Below, piece by piece: positions 9,579 to 19,145 of a stretch of DNA of 64,000 nt (the stretch's first letter is position 1; each line of letters starts with the position of its first letter). The translations under genes were made by a program, and so were the position numbers. Location: positions 558,001 through 622,000 of the forward strand of contig NZ_VFMJ01000001.1 in assembly GCF_006715005.1 (NCBI RefSeq). Direction: 5' to 3'. The notes under the pieces were generated by a model, which saw only the letters and a program-made list of their open reading frames with translations, was not told where the DNA came from and ran no database searches. Source of the DNA: Serratia marcescens. Its GTDB lineage: Bacteria > Pseudomonadota > Gammaproteobacteria > Enterobacterales > Enterobacteriaceae.

Positions 9579-11064
9579 CGGAAACCTCCCGGTCGGTAAG
9601 CGGCAGAGCGGCGACGGCGGCTTTGGCCCCCAGGCTCAGCAGTTGATGATAAGCGTGGCTGACGGCGCGGACGAAGTCAGGCGAATCGGGCAGATCCTGG
9701 CCGAAGACGCTGTCGAGCTGCAGCAGCGCCAGGACGCGGGGCCGGCCTTCCTCGCTGCCGGCGACCAACGCGGCGAGGCGCTCGCGCAGCGGATCGCTGA
9801 TGTCGATCGGCGCGCCTTGCTCATCGCGGCCGCCGACGTAGCGCATCCAGCCGGCGACGCCCAGCGCCAGGCAGTCGAAGCGGCTGCCGCGCGCCAGATG
9901 CCAGCGGATCGCATCCAGCAGCCGCTGGGGCAGCTTCTGCGTGCCGTCCATGGCGATCTGCGCGGTGCGGTGCTTCAGCACGCGGTTGCGGTAACGCTGC
10001 AGCAGCGAGTCGGCATACTGCGCCAAATCGACGTTCGGCACCTGCAGAGTCGGCGCCTGTTCCGCCAGCATCAGGTGACGGGCGGCGCGGACAAAATCCG
10101 CATCCAGCATACAGTCGCCGACGTGCTGATAACCGGCCAGATAGCCGAGGTAGGCGAGGAACGAATGGCTGCCGTTCAGCATGCGCAGCTTCATCTCCTC
10201 ATACGGCAGCACGTCGCTCACCAGCTCGGCGCCGACCTTTTCCCAGGCCGGTCGCCCCTGGGGAAAGCAGTCCTCAATGACCCACTGGCTGAACGGCTCG
10301 CAGGCCACGCCGACCTCATCCTCGACGCCGCCCAGCCAGGCGTGCAACTGCCGGCGGGTCTCCGGCGTTACTGCCGGCACAATGCGATCCACCATGGTGG
10401 AAGGGAAGGCGACCTCTTGACGCACCCAGTCGGCCAGCGCCGGATCCTGCCGCTGCGCCAGGTCGAGCAGCACCTGGCGCGTGACCCGGCCGTTGGCCGG
10501 CATATTGTCGCAGGACATCACGGCGAAGGGCGGCAGCCCGCGTTCGCGGCGCAGGCGCAGCGCCGCCAGCAGCAGCCCCGGCGCCGACTGTGGCTGTGCC
10601 GGGTGGGCGATATCATGCGCGATCGCCGGATGTTCCGCCATCAGCCGGCCGCTGGCGGGGTGGTGGCAATAGCCCTTTTCGCTGATGGTCAGCGAGACGA
10701 TGGCGATCTCAGGCTGCGTCAGGGCCGCCAGCACCGCCGCCAGCCCGTCGGTTTGCAGGTGCAGCGCCTGGCGCACCACGCCGATGATCCGGCCCCGCCA
10801 GCCGTCGTCGTCCATCTCCGCCACCGAGAACAGCAGGTCCTGTTGCCGTAGATCGGCGATCTTTTGCTGGCCGTGCTGTATGCTGATTTCGCAGTAGCCC
10901 CAGTCGCTGCCATGCTCGCTGGCCAGCCTGTCGGCGTACACCGCCTGGTGCGCGCGGTGAAACGCGCCGAAGCCGATATGCACCATGCGCGGTTTCACGC
11001 GCTCACGTGCGTAGCCGGGCCGGATAACGGCGGCCGGCAGCCCGCTGTGGTCGGAAAGTCTCAT
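9559..11064 (-). CDS. Mannitol dehydrogenase-family oxidoreductase (YdfI/UxuB-like)
   Basis: This 501-residue polyol-specific long-chain dehydrogenase has the NAD-binding entry [17 protein letters not shown] near residue 30. The catalytic-domain signature [19 protein letters not shown] carries the catalytic lysine and the N/H pair typical of fructuronate and mannitol dehydrogenases. The start at 11064 (MRLSDHSGL) has AGGGA nine bases upstream; a longer TTG start is less likely. E. coli carries a relative (ydfI) beside rspB-rspA. The reaction is probably ketouronate/hexonate or polyol interconversion; the exact substrate is not evident. Confidence 0.8.
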   Translation of the reverse strand: MRLSDHSGLPAAVIRPGYARERVKPRMVHIGFGAFHRAHQAVYADRLASEHGSDWGYCEISIQHGQQKIADLRQQDLLFSVAEMDDDGWRGRIIGVVRQALHLQTDGLAAVLAALTQPEIAIVSLTISEKGYCHHPASGRLMAEHPAIAHDIAHPAQPQSAPGLLLAALRLRRERGLPPFAVMSCDNMPANGRVTRQVLLDLAQRQDPALADWVRQEVAFPSTMVDRIVPAVTPETRRQLHAWLGGVEDEVGVACEPFSQWVIEDCFPQGRPAWEKVGAELVSDVLPYEEMKLRMLNGSHSFLAYLGYLAGYQHVGDCMLDADFVRAARHLMLAEQAPTLQVPNVDLAQYADSLLQRYRNRVLKHRTAQIAMDGTQKLPQRLLDAIRWHLARGSRFDCLALGVAGWMRYVGGRDEQGAPIDISDPLRERLAALVAGSEEGRPRVLALLQLDSVFGQDLPDSPDFVRAVSHAYHQLLSLGAKAAVAALPLTDREVSDDRHHA

Positions 11065-11092
11065 GTTCAATGTCCCTGGAGAGGTAAGCAAA

Positions 11093-11108
11093 GGGGCGAA
11101 GCCGCCCC
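11093..11108 (-). terminator. Short hairpin between MFS and dehydrogenase genes
   Basis: GGGGCG-AAGC-CGCCCC forms a 6-bp stem with a tetraloop just after the stop of the upstream MFS gene. There is no T-run, so it may attenuate or stabilise message ends within the cluster rather than stop transcription. Confidence 0.4.
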
Positions 11109-11116
11109 GTCTGGCG

Positions 11117-12406
11117 TTAGGGTTTTAAGATTTGCACGCCCGCCGTTGCGCGCGGCGCCTTGATCACCAGCAGCACCAGCAGCGCGCCCAGCGCGGCGAC
11201 GCCGCCCGCCAGCATAAAGGCGCTGTCGAATTTGCCGGTGTTCTGTACGATGTAGCCGGTGACGATCGGCCCGATGATGCCGGAGACGCTGCCGATCAAA
11301 TGAATGAACCCGCTGGCGCCGCCGACCCGGGATTTATGCACCACGTCCTGGATGATCGCCCAGTAGAGGGCGCCGGTGATGTAAAGGAAGAAGATCGACA
11401 CCGACATCAGCATCACCGCCGGCACCACGCTGCTGACGGTGCCTGCCAACGCCACGCACACCGCCGCCGCCAGCAGGCTGGTGACCAGCACGATCTTGCG
11501 CGACAGCAGCAATTTGCCGGTGATGTTAAAGATTTTGTCGGAAATATAGCCGCCGAGTGCCAGCCCGACGAAGCCGACGATCCACGGGATCATCGTGGTC
11601 AGGCTCATCTCTTTGATGTTCAGGTTGTGCGCCTGCACCAGATACGAAGGGAACCAGCTCAGGAAGAAGAACAGAATGTAGTTGTAGCAGAAGAAGGCGA
11701 AGGCGGTGACCAGAATGATCGGCTGCTTCAGGTAGTAACCCAGCCCGTGAGCGGCGTCGCTCAGCGCGCTTTCCTCGCCGAGATTTTCCTGTTTCAACTG
11801 TGCGATCAGCGCCCGTTCTTCGTTGCTGACGCGTTGGCTTTTCGCCGGGTTATCCGCCACCACGAAGAACCACACCAGCATCCAGACGATGCCGATGGCG
11901 CAGATGATCATAAACGCCGGCCGCCAGCCGAACGCCAGCGCCAGATAGCCGACGATCGGCCCGGCCACCGCGCCGCCTAATGGCGAACCTGCGCTGAGCA
12001 GGCCCATGGCGGTCGCCGCCTGCTTCTTCGGGAACCAGCCGTTGATCATCTTGTTGGCCGAGGCGCAGATCGGCCCTTCGGCCATGCCGAACAGGACGCG
12101 CAGGATCAGCATCGAGTAAAAACCGGTGGCGATCGCCGTCATGCCGCAGAAGAGAGACCACAGGCCGACCGCCACGCCCAGCACCAGCGTCGGGCCGAAA
12201 CGGTCGACCGCCAGCCCGCCGACGAAGTTGAAGATGGCGTAGCCGAAGAAGAAGCTGCCGAAGATCAGGCCGAACTGTTCGGCGTTCAGCATCAGATCCT
12301 GTTCGATCATCGGCACGGTGATCGACAGCGCCACGCGATCGAGGTAGTTGATCATGTAGACCATGAACAGCAGGAACACGATGGTCCAACGCAGGTTTTT
12401 AAACAT
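11117..12406 (-). CDS. MFS anion:cation symporter (ExuT/GudP-like)
   Basis: This 429-residue MFS protein has the subfamily N-terminal signature [17 protein letters not shown] and about 12 membrane helices. ATG 12406 (MFKNLRW) is taken as the start because GGAG lies 8 bases upstream; an in-frame GTG at 12418 overlaps that ribosome site. The ACS subfamily carries hexuronates, glucarate and galactonate, which suits a neighbourhood of RspA (mannonate-dehydratase fold) and sugar dehydrogenases. The exact substrate is unknown. Confidence 0.82.
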   Translation of the reverse strand: MFKNLRWTIVFLLFMVYMINYLDRVALSITVPMIEQDLMLNAEQFGLIFGSFFFGYAIFNFVGGLAVDRFGPTLVLGVAVGLWSLFCGMTAIATGFYSMLILRVLFGMAEGPICASANKMINGWFPKKQAATAMGLLSAGSPLGGAVAGPIVGYLALAFGWRPAFMIICAIGIVWMLVWFFVVADNPAKSQRVSNEERALIAQLKQENLGEESALSDAAHGLGYYLKQPIILVTAFAFFCYNYILFFFLSWFPSYLVQAHNLNIKEMSLTTMIPWIVGFVGLALGGYISDKIFNITGKLLLSRKIVLVTSLLAAAVCVALAGTVSSVVPAVMLMSVSIFFLYITGALYWAIIQDVVHKSRVGGASGFIHLIGSVSGIIGPIVTGYIVQNTGKFDSAFMLAGGVAALGALLVLLVIKAPRATAGVQILKP

Positions 12407-12497
12407 AAAGCACTCCACTGGGTGTTGTTTTAATCGTGATGCTTCGTTGTTTGCACGGGCGGCGGGGGCCGCCCAATGCCCCGATGCTGCCGTGACG

Positions 12498-13532
12498 TTA
12501 CTCGAACTGCAGCAGTACCTTGCAGCAGGTGCGCTGATCCCGCTCGAACATCAGCATCGCCCGTTCGACGTCGTCGGCGGGCACGCAGTGGGTGAGCAGC
12601 CGCTCCGGGTCTAGCTTGCCGTCCGCCATCCAGGCGATCACCTGCGGGAAGCGCGCGCTGTTCAGGCGCGAGGAGAAGATCGACAGCTCCTTGCTGGTAA
12701 TACTCTGCTGGGTCAGGGTGCAGGCCTCGCCGGAAAAGCCCATGATGCCGATGCGCGCCGCCGGCGACGCCAGCGCGATCGCCTCCGGTAAAATGGCGGG
12801 GTGGCAGGCGGCATCGACGATCAGCGTCGGCTGAATGCCGCGCTGCTGCAGCGCCTGCGGCAATGCGGCCTCGGCGTTGTTGAACACTTCATCAGCACCG
12901 TTGGCGCGCGCCATGTCCAACCGCTCGGCGATGCGATCGACGACCCACACCTGCTTGACGCCGTACACGCCTTTCAGCGTCTGGATCACCGTGAGCCCCA
13001 TCGGCCCGGCGCCGTAGATCAGCGCGATGTCGTCGGGGCGCGGTTGCAGATGGGCGGTGATGTTGGCGGCGATGCTGAACGGTTCGATCATCGCGGCGTG
13101 GCGATCGCTGATGGCGGGTGGAACCGGGTAGGCGTTGCGCGCCGGCACGCAGGCGTAGTCGCTGAAGCCGCCGTCGCGGTGCACGCCGATCACCTGCAGC
13201 GAGGTGCAGACGTTGGGGCGGCCGACCGAACAGGGATAGCAGTGGCCGCAGCTCACCACCGGGTCTACCGAGACGCGTTCGCCGAGGCGGGCCGGATCGA
13301 CGCCTTCGCCCAGCGCCTCGATCAGGCCGAAGAACTCGTGGCCGATCACCCGTGGGTAGCGGGCGAACGGGTTATGGCCGTGATAGATGTGGACGTCGGA
13401 GCCGCAGATGCCGGCGAATTTCACCTTGACCCGCACCTCGCCGGCCGTCGGCTGCGGCAGCGCGCGCGTCTGCAGCGCCAGGCGCCCGGGCTGTTCGATC
13501 ACGACGCTGCGCATGGTGTTTACCAATTCCAT
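12498..13532 (-). CDS. rspB: Zinc-dependent alcohol dehydrogenase RspB
   Basis: This 344-residue medium-chain dehydrogenase shows catalytic zinc residues in [15 protein letters not shown] and GHEFFG, the structural zinc cysteines in [18 protein letters not shown], and a Rossmann segment [10 protein letters not shown]. It closely matches E. coli RspB, whose start corresponds to the internal ATG at 13514. The longer start at 13532 has GGAGG ten bases upstream and overlaps the rspA stop by 13 bp, so coupled translation from either is possible. It is believed to oxidise a sugar acid or polyol related to the RspA substrate. Confidence 0.88.
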   Translation of the reverse strand: MELVNTMRSVVIEQPGRLALQTRALPQPTAGEVRVKVKFAGICGSDVHIYHGHNPFARYPRVIGHEFFGLIEALGEGVDPARLGERVSVDPVVSCGHCYPCSVGRPNVCTSLQVIGVHRDGGFSDYACVPARNAYPVPPAISDRHAAMIEPFSIAANITAHLQPRPDDIALIYGAGPMGLTVIQTLKGVYGVKQVWVVDRIAERLDMARANGADEVFNNAEAALPQALQQRGIQPTLIVDAACHPAILPEAIALASPAARIGIMGFSGEACTLTQQSITSKELSIFSSRLNSARFPQVIAWMADGKLDPERLLTHCVPADDVERAMLMFERDQRTCCKVLLQFE

Positions 13533-14734
13533 AAGGTGCCATCCTCCAGACGTGCGACCGGCAGGTAGGCCGGTTCATACGGGTAACGGGCCGCCAGCTT
13601 CTCATCGAATTCGATGCCGATGCCCGGCTTGTCGCCCGGATGCATATAGCCGTCGTCGAACGTCCAGCTGTGCGGAAACACCTCGAGCATCTGCTCGGAA
13701 TAGCCCATGTATTCCTGCACGCCGAAGTTCGGCACCCACAGATCGAAATGCAGCGCCGCCGCCATGCAGATCGGCGACAGATCGGAAGGGCCGTGGGAGC
13801 CGGTACGCACCTGATACAGCGAGGCGAAGTCGGCGATGCGCCGCATGCCGGTAATGCCGCCCGCGTGCGTCAGGGTGGTGCGGATATAGTCGATCAGATG
13901 CTCTTCAATCAGCTGTTTGCAGTCCCAGATGCTGTTGAACACCTCGCCGACGGCGATCGGCGTGACGGTATGCTGGCGGATCAGGCGGAAACAGGCCTGA
14001 TTTTCCGCCGGCGTCGGATCTTCCATCCAGAACAGGCGATACGGTTCGGCGCTTTTGCCGAAGCGCGCCGCTTCAATTGGCGTCAGGCGATGGTGCATGT
14101 CGTGCAGCAGATGCTCGTTGAAGCCGAACTTGTTGCGCACCGCGTCGAACAGTTTGGGGGTGAAATCGAGGTATTTTTCCGTCGACCATAGCTGTTCTTC
14201 CGGCCAGTCACCCTTGGTGGCCGGCTCATAGGCCTGGCCTTTGCCCTTGGCCATGCCGTAGGTGGTTTTCATGCCCGGCACGCCGCATTGAACGCGGATC
14301 GCCTTGAAGCCTTGCTCTTTATGTTTGGCGTAGTCGTCGAGCACCTCGTCGATCGAGTGGCCGGTAGTGTGGCAATACACCATCACCCCCGAACGCGATG
14401 CGCCGCCCAGCAACTGATACAGCGGCATGTTGGCGGCCTTGGCCTTGATGTCCCACAGCGCCATGTCGACGGCAGAAATGGCCGACATGGTCACCGGGCC
14501 GCGCCGCCAGTAAGCGCCTTTGTAGAAGAATTGCCAGAGGTCTTCGATCCGCTGTGCGTCGCGGCCGATCAGCTGCGGGCAGAGATGATCTTTCAGGTAA
14601 GAGGCCACCGGCAATTCACGCCCGTTCAGCGTGGCGTCACCGAGGCCGATGATGCCCTCATCGGTGGTGATCTTCAGCGTGACAAAATTGCGCCCCGGGC
14701 AGGTGACGAACACCTCGGCGTTGACGATTTTCAT
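13520..14734 (-). CDS. rspA: Enolase-superfamily dehydratase RspA (starvation-sensing protein)
   Basis: With 404 residues it has the same length as E. coli RspA and is near identical in long blocks such as [36 protein letters not shown] and [10 protein letters not shown]. It has the mannonate/altronate dehydratase-type enolase fold: N-terminal capping domain, then barrel with acidic metal ligands. E. coli RspA was reported to lower homoserine-lactone-dependent starvation signalling; catalytic activity there is weak. ATG 14734 is the family start, with AAGG upstream; an in-frame extension to 14833 is non-homologous. It is the first gene of the rsp block. Confidence 0.92.
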   Translation of the reverse strand: MKIVNAEVFVTCPGRNFVTLKITTDEGIIGLGDATLNGRELPVASYLKDHLCPQLIGRDAQRIEDLWQFFYKGAYWRRGPVTMSAISAVDMALWDIKAKAANMPLYQLLGGASRSGVMVYCHTTGHSIDEVLDDYAKHKEQGFKAIRVQCGVPGMKTTYGMAKGKGQAYEPATKGDWPEEQLWSTEKYLDFTPKLFDAVRNKFGFNEHLLHDMHHRLTPIEAARFGKSAEPYRLFWMEDPTPAENQACFRLIRQHTVTPIAVGEVFNSIWDCKQLIEEHLIDYIRTTLTHAGGITGMRRIADFASLYQVRTGSHGPSDLSPICMAAALHFDLWVPNFGVQEYMGYSEQMLEVFPHSWTFDDGYMHPGDKPGIGIEFDEKLAARYPYEPAYLPVARLEDGTLWNW

Positions 14735-14793
14735 AACCTTCACATCCTGTAGCTGCGGAGAGATAGCGCGAAAATACGCCATGAACAAACTAC

Positions 14794-14805
14794 CATACAA
14801 GTATG
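14794..14805. promoter_or_regulatory. Palindromic operator candidate upstream of rspA
   Basis: CATACAAGTATG is a perfect inverted repeat (arms CATAC/GTATG) 60 bp before the rspA ATG. It resembles short GntR/FadR-type operators and is the natural candidate for the RspR-like repressor encoded at the far end of the cluster. A weak CRP half-site (TGTGATCC on the minus strand, near 14838) lies just upstream. Confidence 0.45.
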
Positions 14806-14901
14806 AATTAATGGATTTGCCGGAGAGGATCACATTTGATCGCGAGCGGAAGCAGATAAACGGGGGGAAGATGCGGGGCGCAGCGGCTGCGCCCGACAGA
14901 A

Positions 14902-15807
14902 TTAGCCCAGCAGAGCGCAGTTAGGCGGCAGGCGACATTCGATGGCCTGCGGCAACACTTCGATGCGGAAATGACGGCCTTTGAGCGGTTCGCCGTCGAG
15001 GTTGAAGGTGATCTCATGCGGCGCGTCGATCTCGAGCCACGGCAGCGCCGCGCTGAGGATGCTGTTGCTCTCTTCGTCGTTGAACAGGGCAGCGACCAGC
15101 GCCGGCAGCAGCTCATCGGCGATCAGCAGGCGCAGCTGCAGCAGGCCGTCGTTGATCAGCGCTGTGGGGCACAGTTCCTGGCCGCCGCCGGCCTGTTTGC
15201 CGTTGCCGATACCGATCACCAGCGCGTCGCCGGCCCAGTGGAAGTTCGGCCCGCGGATTTCACAGCGGTCGGCCTGCAGCGTATCCATGCGCAGCAAGCC
15301 GTGAACGAAGTAGGACACGCCGCCCAACGCCGCCTTCAGCTTCTCCGGCGTTTCGGTGGTGATGCGGGTGCCGAAGCCGCCGGTGGCCATGTTGATGAAG
15401 TAGCGCTCGCCGTTGACCTTGGCCAGATCGATCGGCACCGAGCGGCCCTTGATCGCCAGCTGTAGCGCCTGTTCCGGCGACGGGGGAATATTGCAGGCCA
15501 TGGCGAAATCGTTGGCGGTGCCGAGCGGCAGGATGCCCAGCGCCGGCCGGTTATGCGCCGGCAGCTGCACCAGCGCGGCGGCCACTTCGTTGATGGTGCC
15601 GTCACCGCCGCCGGCGACGACGGTGCCGACGCCAAGCTGTGCGGCTTCCGCGACGTAGCGCGCGGCGTCGCCGTGCTCCCAGGTGACGCGTACGTGCAGC
15701 GTTACCTGCTCTTCGCGCAGCCGTGTGACCGCCTGACGCAGTTCTTCGTTGCCGGCGCCCTTGCCGTTGAGAATAAGCAGGGCGGCTGCATGTGAGTGTT
15801 GAGGCAT
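14902..15807 (-). CDS. yegS: Lipid kinase YegS
   Basis: This 301-residue diacylglycerol-kinase-fold protein starts at 15807 ([11 protein letters not shown]), preceded by GGAGGAG. The catalytic-domain signatures are [11 protein letters not shown], the nucleotide loop [17 protein letters not shown] and [11 protein letters not shown]; the C-terminal domain contains [20 protein letters not shown]. coli YegS phosphorylates phosphatidylglycerol in vitro; the physiological substrate is uncertain. It is monocistronic. Confidence 0.93.
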   Translation of the reverse strand: MPQHSHAAALLILNGKGAGNEELRQAVTRLREEQVTLHVRVTWEHGDAARYVAEAAQLGVGTVVAGGGDGTINEVAAALVQLPAHNRPALGILPLGTANDFAMACNIPPSPEQALQLAIKGRSVPIDLAKVNGERYFINMATGGFGTRITTETPEKLKAALGGVSYFVHGLLRMDTLQADRCEIRGPNFHWAGDALVIGIGNGKQAGGGQELCPTALINDGLLQLRLLIADELLPALVAALFNDEESNSILSAALPWLEIDAPHEITFNLDGEPLKGRHFRIEVLPQAIECRLPPNCALLG

Positions 15808-16097
15808 TGCCGATCTCCTCCGGCGGAAAACCAAGAATGCCTCAAGATAAACCAGCTGCCGCCGTCAGGCCATCAGAATATTCAGCTAATTCCGCTTATA
15901 TCCCGCATCGCAGTGAATAGGGTGATGGTACGAATTTATCTGAATTTTGCAGGATAATAAGAGAAGTTTTTATGACGGAGGGATTATTCGCTGTAGCGTT
16001 ATTTATATATCGATGTGACGTTATTATTCTTATTTAAATGGATAACGGGAAAAGATAATGGAAATAGGCGCAGCGAAAAAATAGGCGCACCCATAAA

Positions 16098-16187
16098 GAA
16101 AAAGCCAGCCCAAGGGAGATTGGGCCGGCTAAGGAGGTGGTTCCTAGTATTGCTATGCAAATATTTTCGTTGTTCGTTTTAAGCAGC
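16098..16187 (-). ncRNA. cyaR: CyaR (RyeE) small RNA
   Basis: On the minus strand the core GGAACCACCTCCTTAGCC (16144-16127) matches the E. coli CyaR seed region that base-pairs with ribosome sites of ompX, nadE, luxS and yqaE. It is followed by a stem-loop whose loop keeps AATCTCCCTT, and then a T-rich end near 16098. A TACTAT -10 at 16196-16191 places the 5' end at about 16184-16187, giving about 88 nt like the E. coli RNA (87 nt). It sits between yegS and trhP (yegQ), the expected neighbourhood. It is an Hfq-dependent repressor of outer-membrane and metabolic genes. Confidence 0.93.
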
Positions 16188-16217
16188 GTGATAGTAACCA
16201 AGCTGCGCGCACATTGA

Positions 16218-16233
16218 TGTGATCCAATTCTAA
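16218..16233 (-). promoter_or_regulatory. CRP site for cyaR
   Basis: TGTGA-TCCAAT-TCTAA (read on the plus strand) has a perfect left half and 3 of 5 matches in the right half of the CRP consensus. It is centred about 38-42 bp upstream of the predicted cyaR start, and there is no good -35. CRP activation of cyaR is established in E. coli. Confidence 0.65.
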
Positions 16234-16241
16234 TATTTGCT

Positions 16242-16268
16242 AAAAATCGCCGCCGAATGACGGCGATT
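16242..16268 (-). terminator. Intrinsic terminator of trhP
   Basis: Minus-strand stem AATCGCCG/CGGCGATT with an 8-base loop is followed by TTTTT; it begins 6 bp after the trhP stop and abuts the cyaR CRP site, insulating the sRNA promoter. Confidence 0.8.
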
Positions 16269-16273
16269 CGTTT

Positions 16274-17626
16274 TTATGCCACGACGCTATTTTCTTCCGC
16301 CAAATTGCGGATCAGCAACGCATAATTGAGATCGATATCCTGCGGGATCGGCAAATAAACGATATGGCCGTTGCCCGGCGCCACCTCAATCGGCTCGCCT
16401 TTCTTATTTTGCATGCTTTCGAGGGTGAAGACCACGTTGCCGCCCGGCGTCATCATTTCGACGCTGTCACCGAGTGCGAACTTATTCTTCACGTCGACTT
16501 CCGCCCAGCCATCACGGCGCACGCCGGTGAATTCGCCGACGAACTGCTGGCGTTCGGAGAGCGAGGAACCGTAGTCGTAATTCTGCTGCGCTTCGTGCAC
16601 GTGGCGGCGCAGGAAGCCTTCGGTATAGCCGCGGTGTGCCAGGCCTTCCAGCGTGGTGAGCAGGGTCGCATCGAACGGTTTGCCGGCGGCCGCGTCGTCG
16701 ATGGCGCGACGGTAGACCTGGGCGGTGCGGGCGCAGTAGTAGAAGGACTTGGTGCGGCCTTCGATCTTCAGCGAGTGCACGCCGAGCTGTGTCAGACGCT
16801 CCACGTGCTGGATGGCGCGCAGATCCTTGGAGTTCATGATATAGGTGCCGTGCTCGTCTTCGAAGGCGCTCATATATTCGCCTGGTTTTTGCGCTTCAGA
16901 CAGCATGAACACCTTGTCAGTCGGCGCGCCGATGCCCAGCGTCGGCTCGACGGTTTGCACCGGGATCGGCTCGTGCAGGTGCACGATATTGCCGGTGTCG
17001 TCCTCTTTGCCTTCTTCAGCCTTATACTGCCAGCGGCAGGCATTGGTGCAGGTACCCTGGTTAGGATCGCGCTTGTTGATATAGCCCGACAGCAGGCAGC
17101 GGCCGGAGTAGGCCATGCACAGTGCGCCGTGGACGAAGATTTCCAGCTCCATGTCCGGCACTTCGGCGCGGATCTCGGCGATCTCTTCCAGCGACAGCTC
17201 GCGCGAGAGGATCACGCGGGTCAGGCCCATTTGCTTCCAGAACTTCACCGTCGCCCAGTTAACGGCGTTGGCCTGCACCGACAGGTGGATGTCCATCTGC
17301 GGGAAGGCTTCGCGCACCATCATGATAAGGCCGGGATCGGACATGATCAGCGCATCCGGGCCCATATCGATAACCGGCTTCAGATCGCGCAGAAAGGTTT
17401 TCAGCTTGGCGTTGTGCGGGGCGATGTTCACCACCACGTAGAATTTTTTGCCCAGCGCATGCGCTTCGTTGATGCCCTGCGCCAGGTTCTCGTGGTTGAA
17501 CTCGTTGTTGCGCACCCGCAGGCTGTAGCGCGGCTGGCCGGCGTAAACCGCATCGGCGCCATAGGCGAAGGCGTAACGCATGTTTTTCAGCGTTCCGGCC
17601 GGGGAGAGAAGTTCCGGTGTAAACAT
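16274..17626 (-). CDS. trhP: Prephenate-dependent tRNA uridine(34) hydroxylase TrhP (YegQ)
   Basis: This 450-residue U32 peptidase-family protein is nearly collinear with E. coli YegQ, now known as TrhP, which makes 5-hydroxyuridine at tRNA position 34 as the first step of cmo5U formation. The U32 signature ELEIFVHGALCMAYSGRCLLS and the cysteine set of GRCLLSGYINKRDPNQGTCTNACRW are present; these cysteines are expected to bind an iron-sulfur cluster. KIEGRTKSFYYCARTAQVYR follows. It is not a true protease despite the family name. Confidence 0.93.
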   Translation of the reverse strand: MFTPELLSPAGTLKNMRYAFAYGADAVYAGQPRYSLRVRNNEFNHENLAQGINEAHALGKKFYVVVNIAPHNAKLKTFLRDLKPVIDMGPDALIMSDPGLIMMVREAFPQMDIHLSVQANAVNWATVKFWKQMGLTRVILSRELSLEEIAEIRAEVPDMELEIFVHGALCMAYSGRCLLSGYINKRDPNQGTCTNACRWQYKAEEGKEDDTGNIVHLHEPIPVQTVEPTLGIGAPTDKVFMLSEAQKPGEYMSAFEDEHGTYIMNSKDLRAIQHVERLTQLGVHSLKIEGRTKSFYYCARTAQVYRRAIDDAAAGKPFDATLLTTLEGLAHRGYTEGFLRRHVHEAQQNYDYGSSLSERQQFVGEFTGVRRDGWAEVDVKNKFALGDSVEMMTPGGNVVFTLESMQNKKGEPIEVAPGNGHIVYLPIPQDIDLNYALLIRNLAEENSVVA

Positions 17627-17804
17627 AGTGTGTCTCGGTCTGATTTCAGGTCAGCACCGCGCCACCTGATGGCGCAGTAAAAGCGGGGGATTGTAGCCGC
17701 AGCGCGGCAAGAAATCAGCAGTTAACCGGATTTATTCAAGGGAGATTGATCCCGGTCAAACGGGAAACGCGCGATGGCGGCCACCGCGCGGGCGAAACGA
17801 GGGG

Positions 17805-18143
17805 TCAGGCGCTCAAATCGCGGATATCGGTGGTCGGGCCGTTTTTTATCACCGACTGGATACCGTTTTTGGCGGCGCTTTCGGAGCTATACATTTCGCT
17901 GACGCCGATCACCTGATGGTTCTTGGCCTTCAGCACAAAATAGGGCTGATTGCTGGTGCTGTGTTTCAGTTCAAACTGCGCTTCGTGCGGCGAGTTGGTC
18001 TGCACCGAAGCGATACCGTTCTCCGCCGACGCTTTGCTGGCGTACATCTCGCTGGCCAGAATGATCTCGCCGTTACTGGCTTTCAGGTTGAAGTGGTACT
18101 GTCCGTTCTTTGCTTTTTTCAGCTCGTAATGACCGATTGCCAT
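17805..18143 (-). CDS. yegP: YegP family protein (duplicated DUF1508)
   Basis: This 112-residue protein is made of two DUF1508 repeats (about residues 5-55 and 56-105), each with F/Y-x-L-K, GE/QVI and SEMYxSxxxAxNGI motifs. The start at 18143 (MAIGHYELKKAKNG) has AGGAGAAG upstream; a longer start is not homologous. The function is unknown; in E. coli yegP is the neighbour of baeR and is reported in the BaeR regulon. Here it is separated from baeR by vapBC. Confidence 0.88.
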   Translation of the reverse strand: MAIGHYELKKAKNGQYHFNLKASNGEIILASEMYASKASAENGIASVQTNSPHEAQFELKHSTSNQPYFVLKAKNHQVIGVSEMYSSESAAKNGIQSVIKNGPTTDIRDLSA

Positions 18144-18430
18144 GGTTCTTCTCCTGTAGGTTCCGATTCGTGATGTAAGTGTAGCCAATCGCTTGAAAAT
18201 CGGCGGCTAAACCTCACAGCAGCTTAGTCTAAAAAATGCGCAGTTTTTTTGCGCCGGCGCGGAGTTTTCATCCGAGCCGCCCGGCGCCGCACGGGAAGCT
18301 AAGGGAAGGCGTGGTGATTGCGCAGTGCGCCGCATAATGACAATTACGTGGTTTCATCGAGCAGCATTGCGCGTTACCGTTTGCCCGCTACGTAAAGGTG
18401 AGTGAAAAGTGAGCGATAGATCTTGGCATC
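18144..18430. other. Intergenic region between yegP and the vapBC leader
   Basis: These 287 bases hold no convincing gene. They must contain the yegP promoter (minus strand) and part of the vapBC promoter (plus strand); no strong -10/-35 pair could be assigned by eye. Confidence 0.5.
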
Positions 18431-18477
18431 GACACGCTGCAGGCATATGCTTTGGCCTATGCCTGCTGTGGAGTGTC
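18431..18477. promoter_or_regulatory. Extended palindrome in the vapBC leader (operator or RBS hairpin)
   Basis: An inner inverted repeat GCAGGCATA (18439-18447) pairs with TATGCCTGC (18458-18466), and an outer GACAC (18431-18435) pairs with GTGTC (18473-18477). The outer arms flank the GGAG ribosome site of vapB (18470-18473). The element could be the DNA operator for the VapBC complex, an mRNA hairpin, or both. Confidence 0.6.
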
Positions 18478-18480
18478 GAG

Positions 18481-18744
18481 ATGGAAAGAATCGCCAAGCT
18501 GTTTAAAAACGGTAGAAATCAGGCGGTGAGGTTACCGGTGGAGTTTGAATTTGATACGGATCGTGTGTATATCCGTCGCGATCGGGAGGGAAACGTGATT
18601 TTATCCAAATATCCGGCAAAGCCGGACAGCTGGGCACCGCTGCTGAGCATTATCGCCCAAACGCCGGTGCCGCAAGAGTTTCTTGGCGCGGAAGATCGTC
18701 AGCAAGGGGTTGCAGAGCGCGATCCTTTCTCAGAGGAAGAGTAG
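18481..18744 (+). CDS. vapB: VapB-type antitoxin (AbrB/MazE-like DNA-binding)
   Basis: This 87-residue protein begins MERIAKLFKNGRNQAVRLP, the classic swapped-hairpin AbrB/VapB DNA-binding strand set; the acidic tail (DPFSEEE) fits the toxin-binding part. The start at 18481 is preferred because GGAG lies 7 bases upstream and the upstream in-frame extension (from 18409) runs through the palindromic leader. The vapC ATG follows three bases after the stop. Expected to neutralise VapC and autoregulate the operon. Confidence 0.88.
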   Translation: MERIAKLFKNGRNQAVRLPVEFEFDTDRVYIRRDREGNVILSKYPAKPDSWAPLLSIIAQTPVPQEFLGAEDRQQGVAERDPFSEEE

Positions 18745-18747
18745 GCG

Positions 18748-19137
18748 ATGTACATGTTTGATACCAATACCGTCAGCCACCTGTTTCGGCAGCATCCGCA
18801 GGTGCTAAGCATCATGGAAAAGCTTCCGCCTTCTGCCGTGTGCATTTCCAGCGTAACGGAAGCGGAACTGCTTTACGGTGTGGCTAAACGGCGGAACAAG
18901 GGGTTGCAAAGCATGGTCGAGGCCTTTCTGGCCGCAGTGACGGTCTATGCATGGGATAGCGAGGCCGCCCGCTGCTACGGTGAAATGCGCGCGAACATGG
19001 AGAGAAAGGGCAAAATCATGGGCGCGCTGGATCAACTGATCGCCGCTCACGCGCAGAGCCGTGGCGCGACGCTGGTGACCAACGATCGCGCATTTGCCAT
19101 GGTGCCCGGGTTGGCGGTCGAAGACTGGACGCGCTGA
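18748..19137 (+). CDS. vapC: VapC-type PIN-domain ribonuclease toxin
   Basis: This 129-residue PIN domain has the acidic site Asp5 (MFDTNT), Glu40 (TEAELLYG), Asp95 (GALDQLIAAHA) and Asp113 (VTNDRAF), complete for Mg2+-dependent RNA cleavage. Enterobacterial VapC (MvpT) cleaves initiator tRNA in the anticodon loop; the target here is inferred. The pair is inserted between yegP and baeR, neighbours in E. coli, which suggests acquisition. The toxin looks intact. Confidence 0.9.
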   Translation: MYMFDTNTVSHLFRQHPQVLSIMEKLPPSAVCISSVTEAELLYGVAKRRNKGLQSMVEAFLAAVTVYAWDSEAARCYGEMRANMERKGKIMGALDQLIAAHAQSRGATLVTNDRAFAMVPGLAVEDWTR

Positions 19138-19145
19138 TTTCCCCC

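Noticed and set aside
15972-16037. A 21-codon hydrophobic ORF (plus strand) between yegS and cyaR, with GAGAAG upstream
   Set aside because: Very short, poor ribosome site spacing, no known small protein matched; conservation could not be tested.
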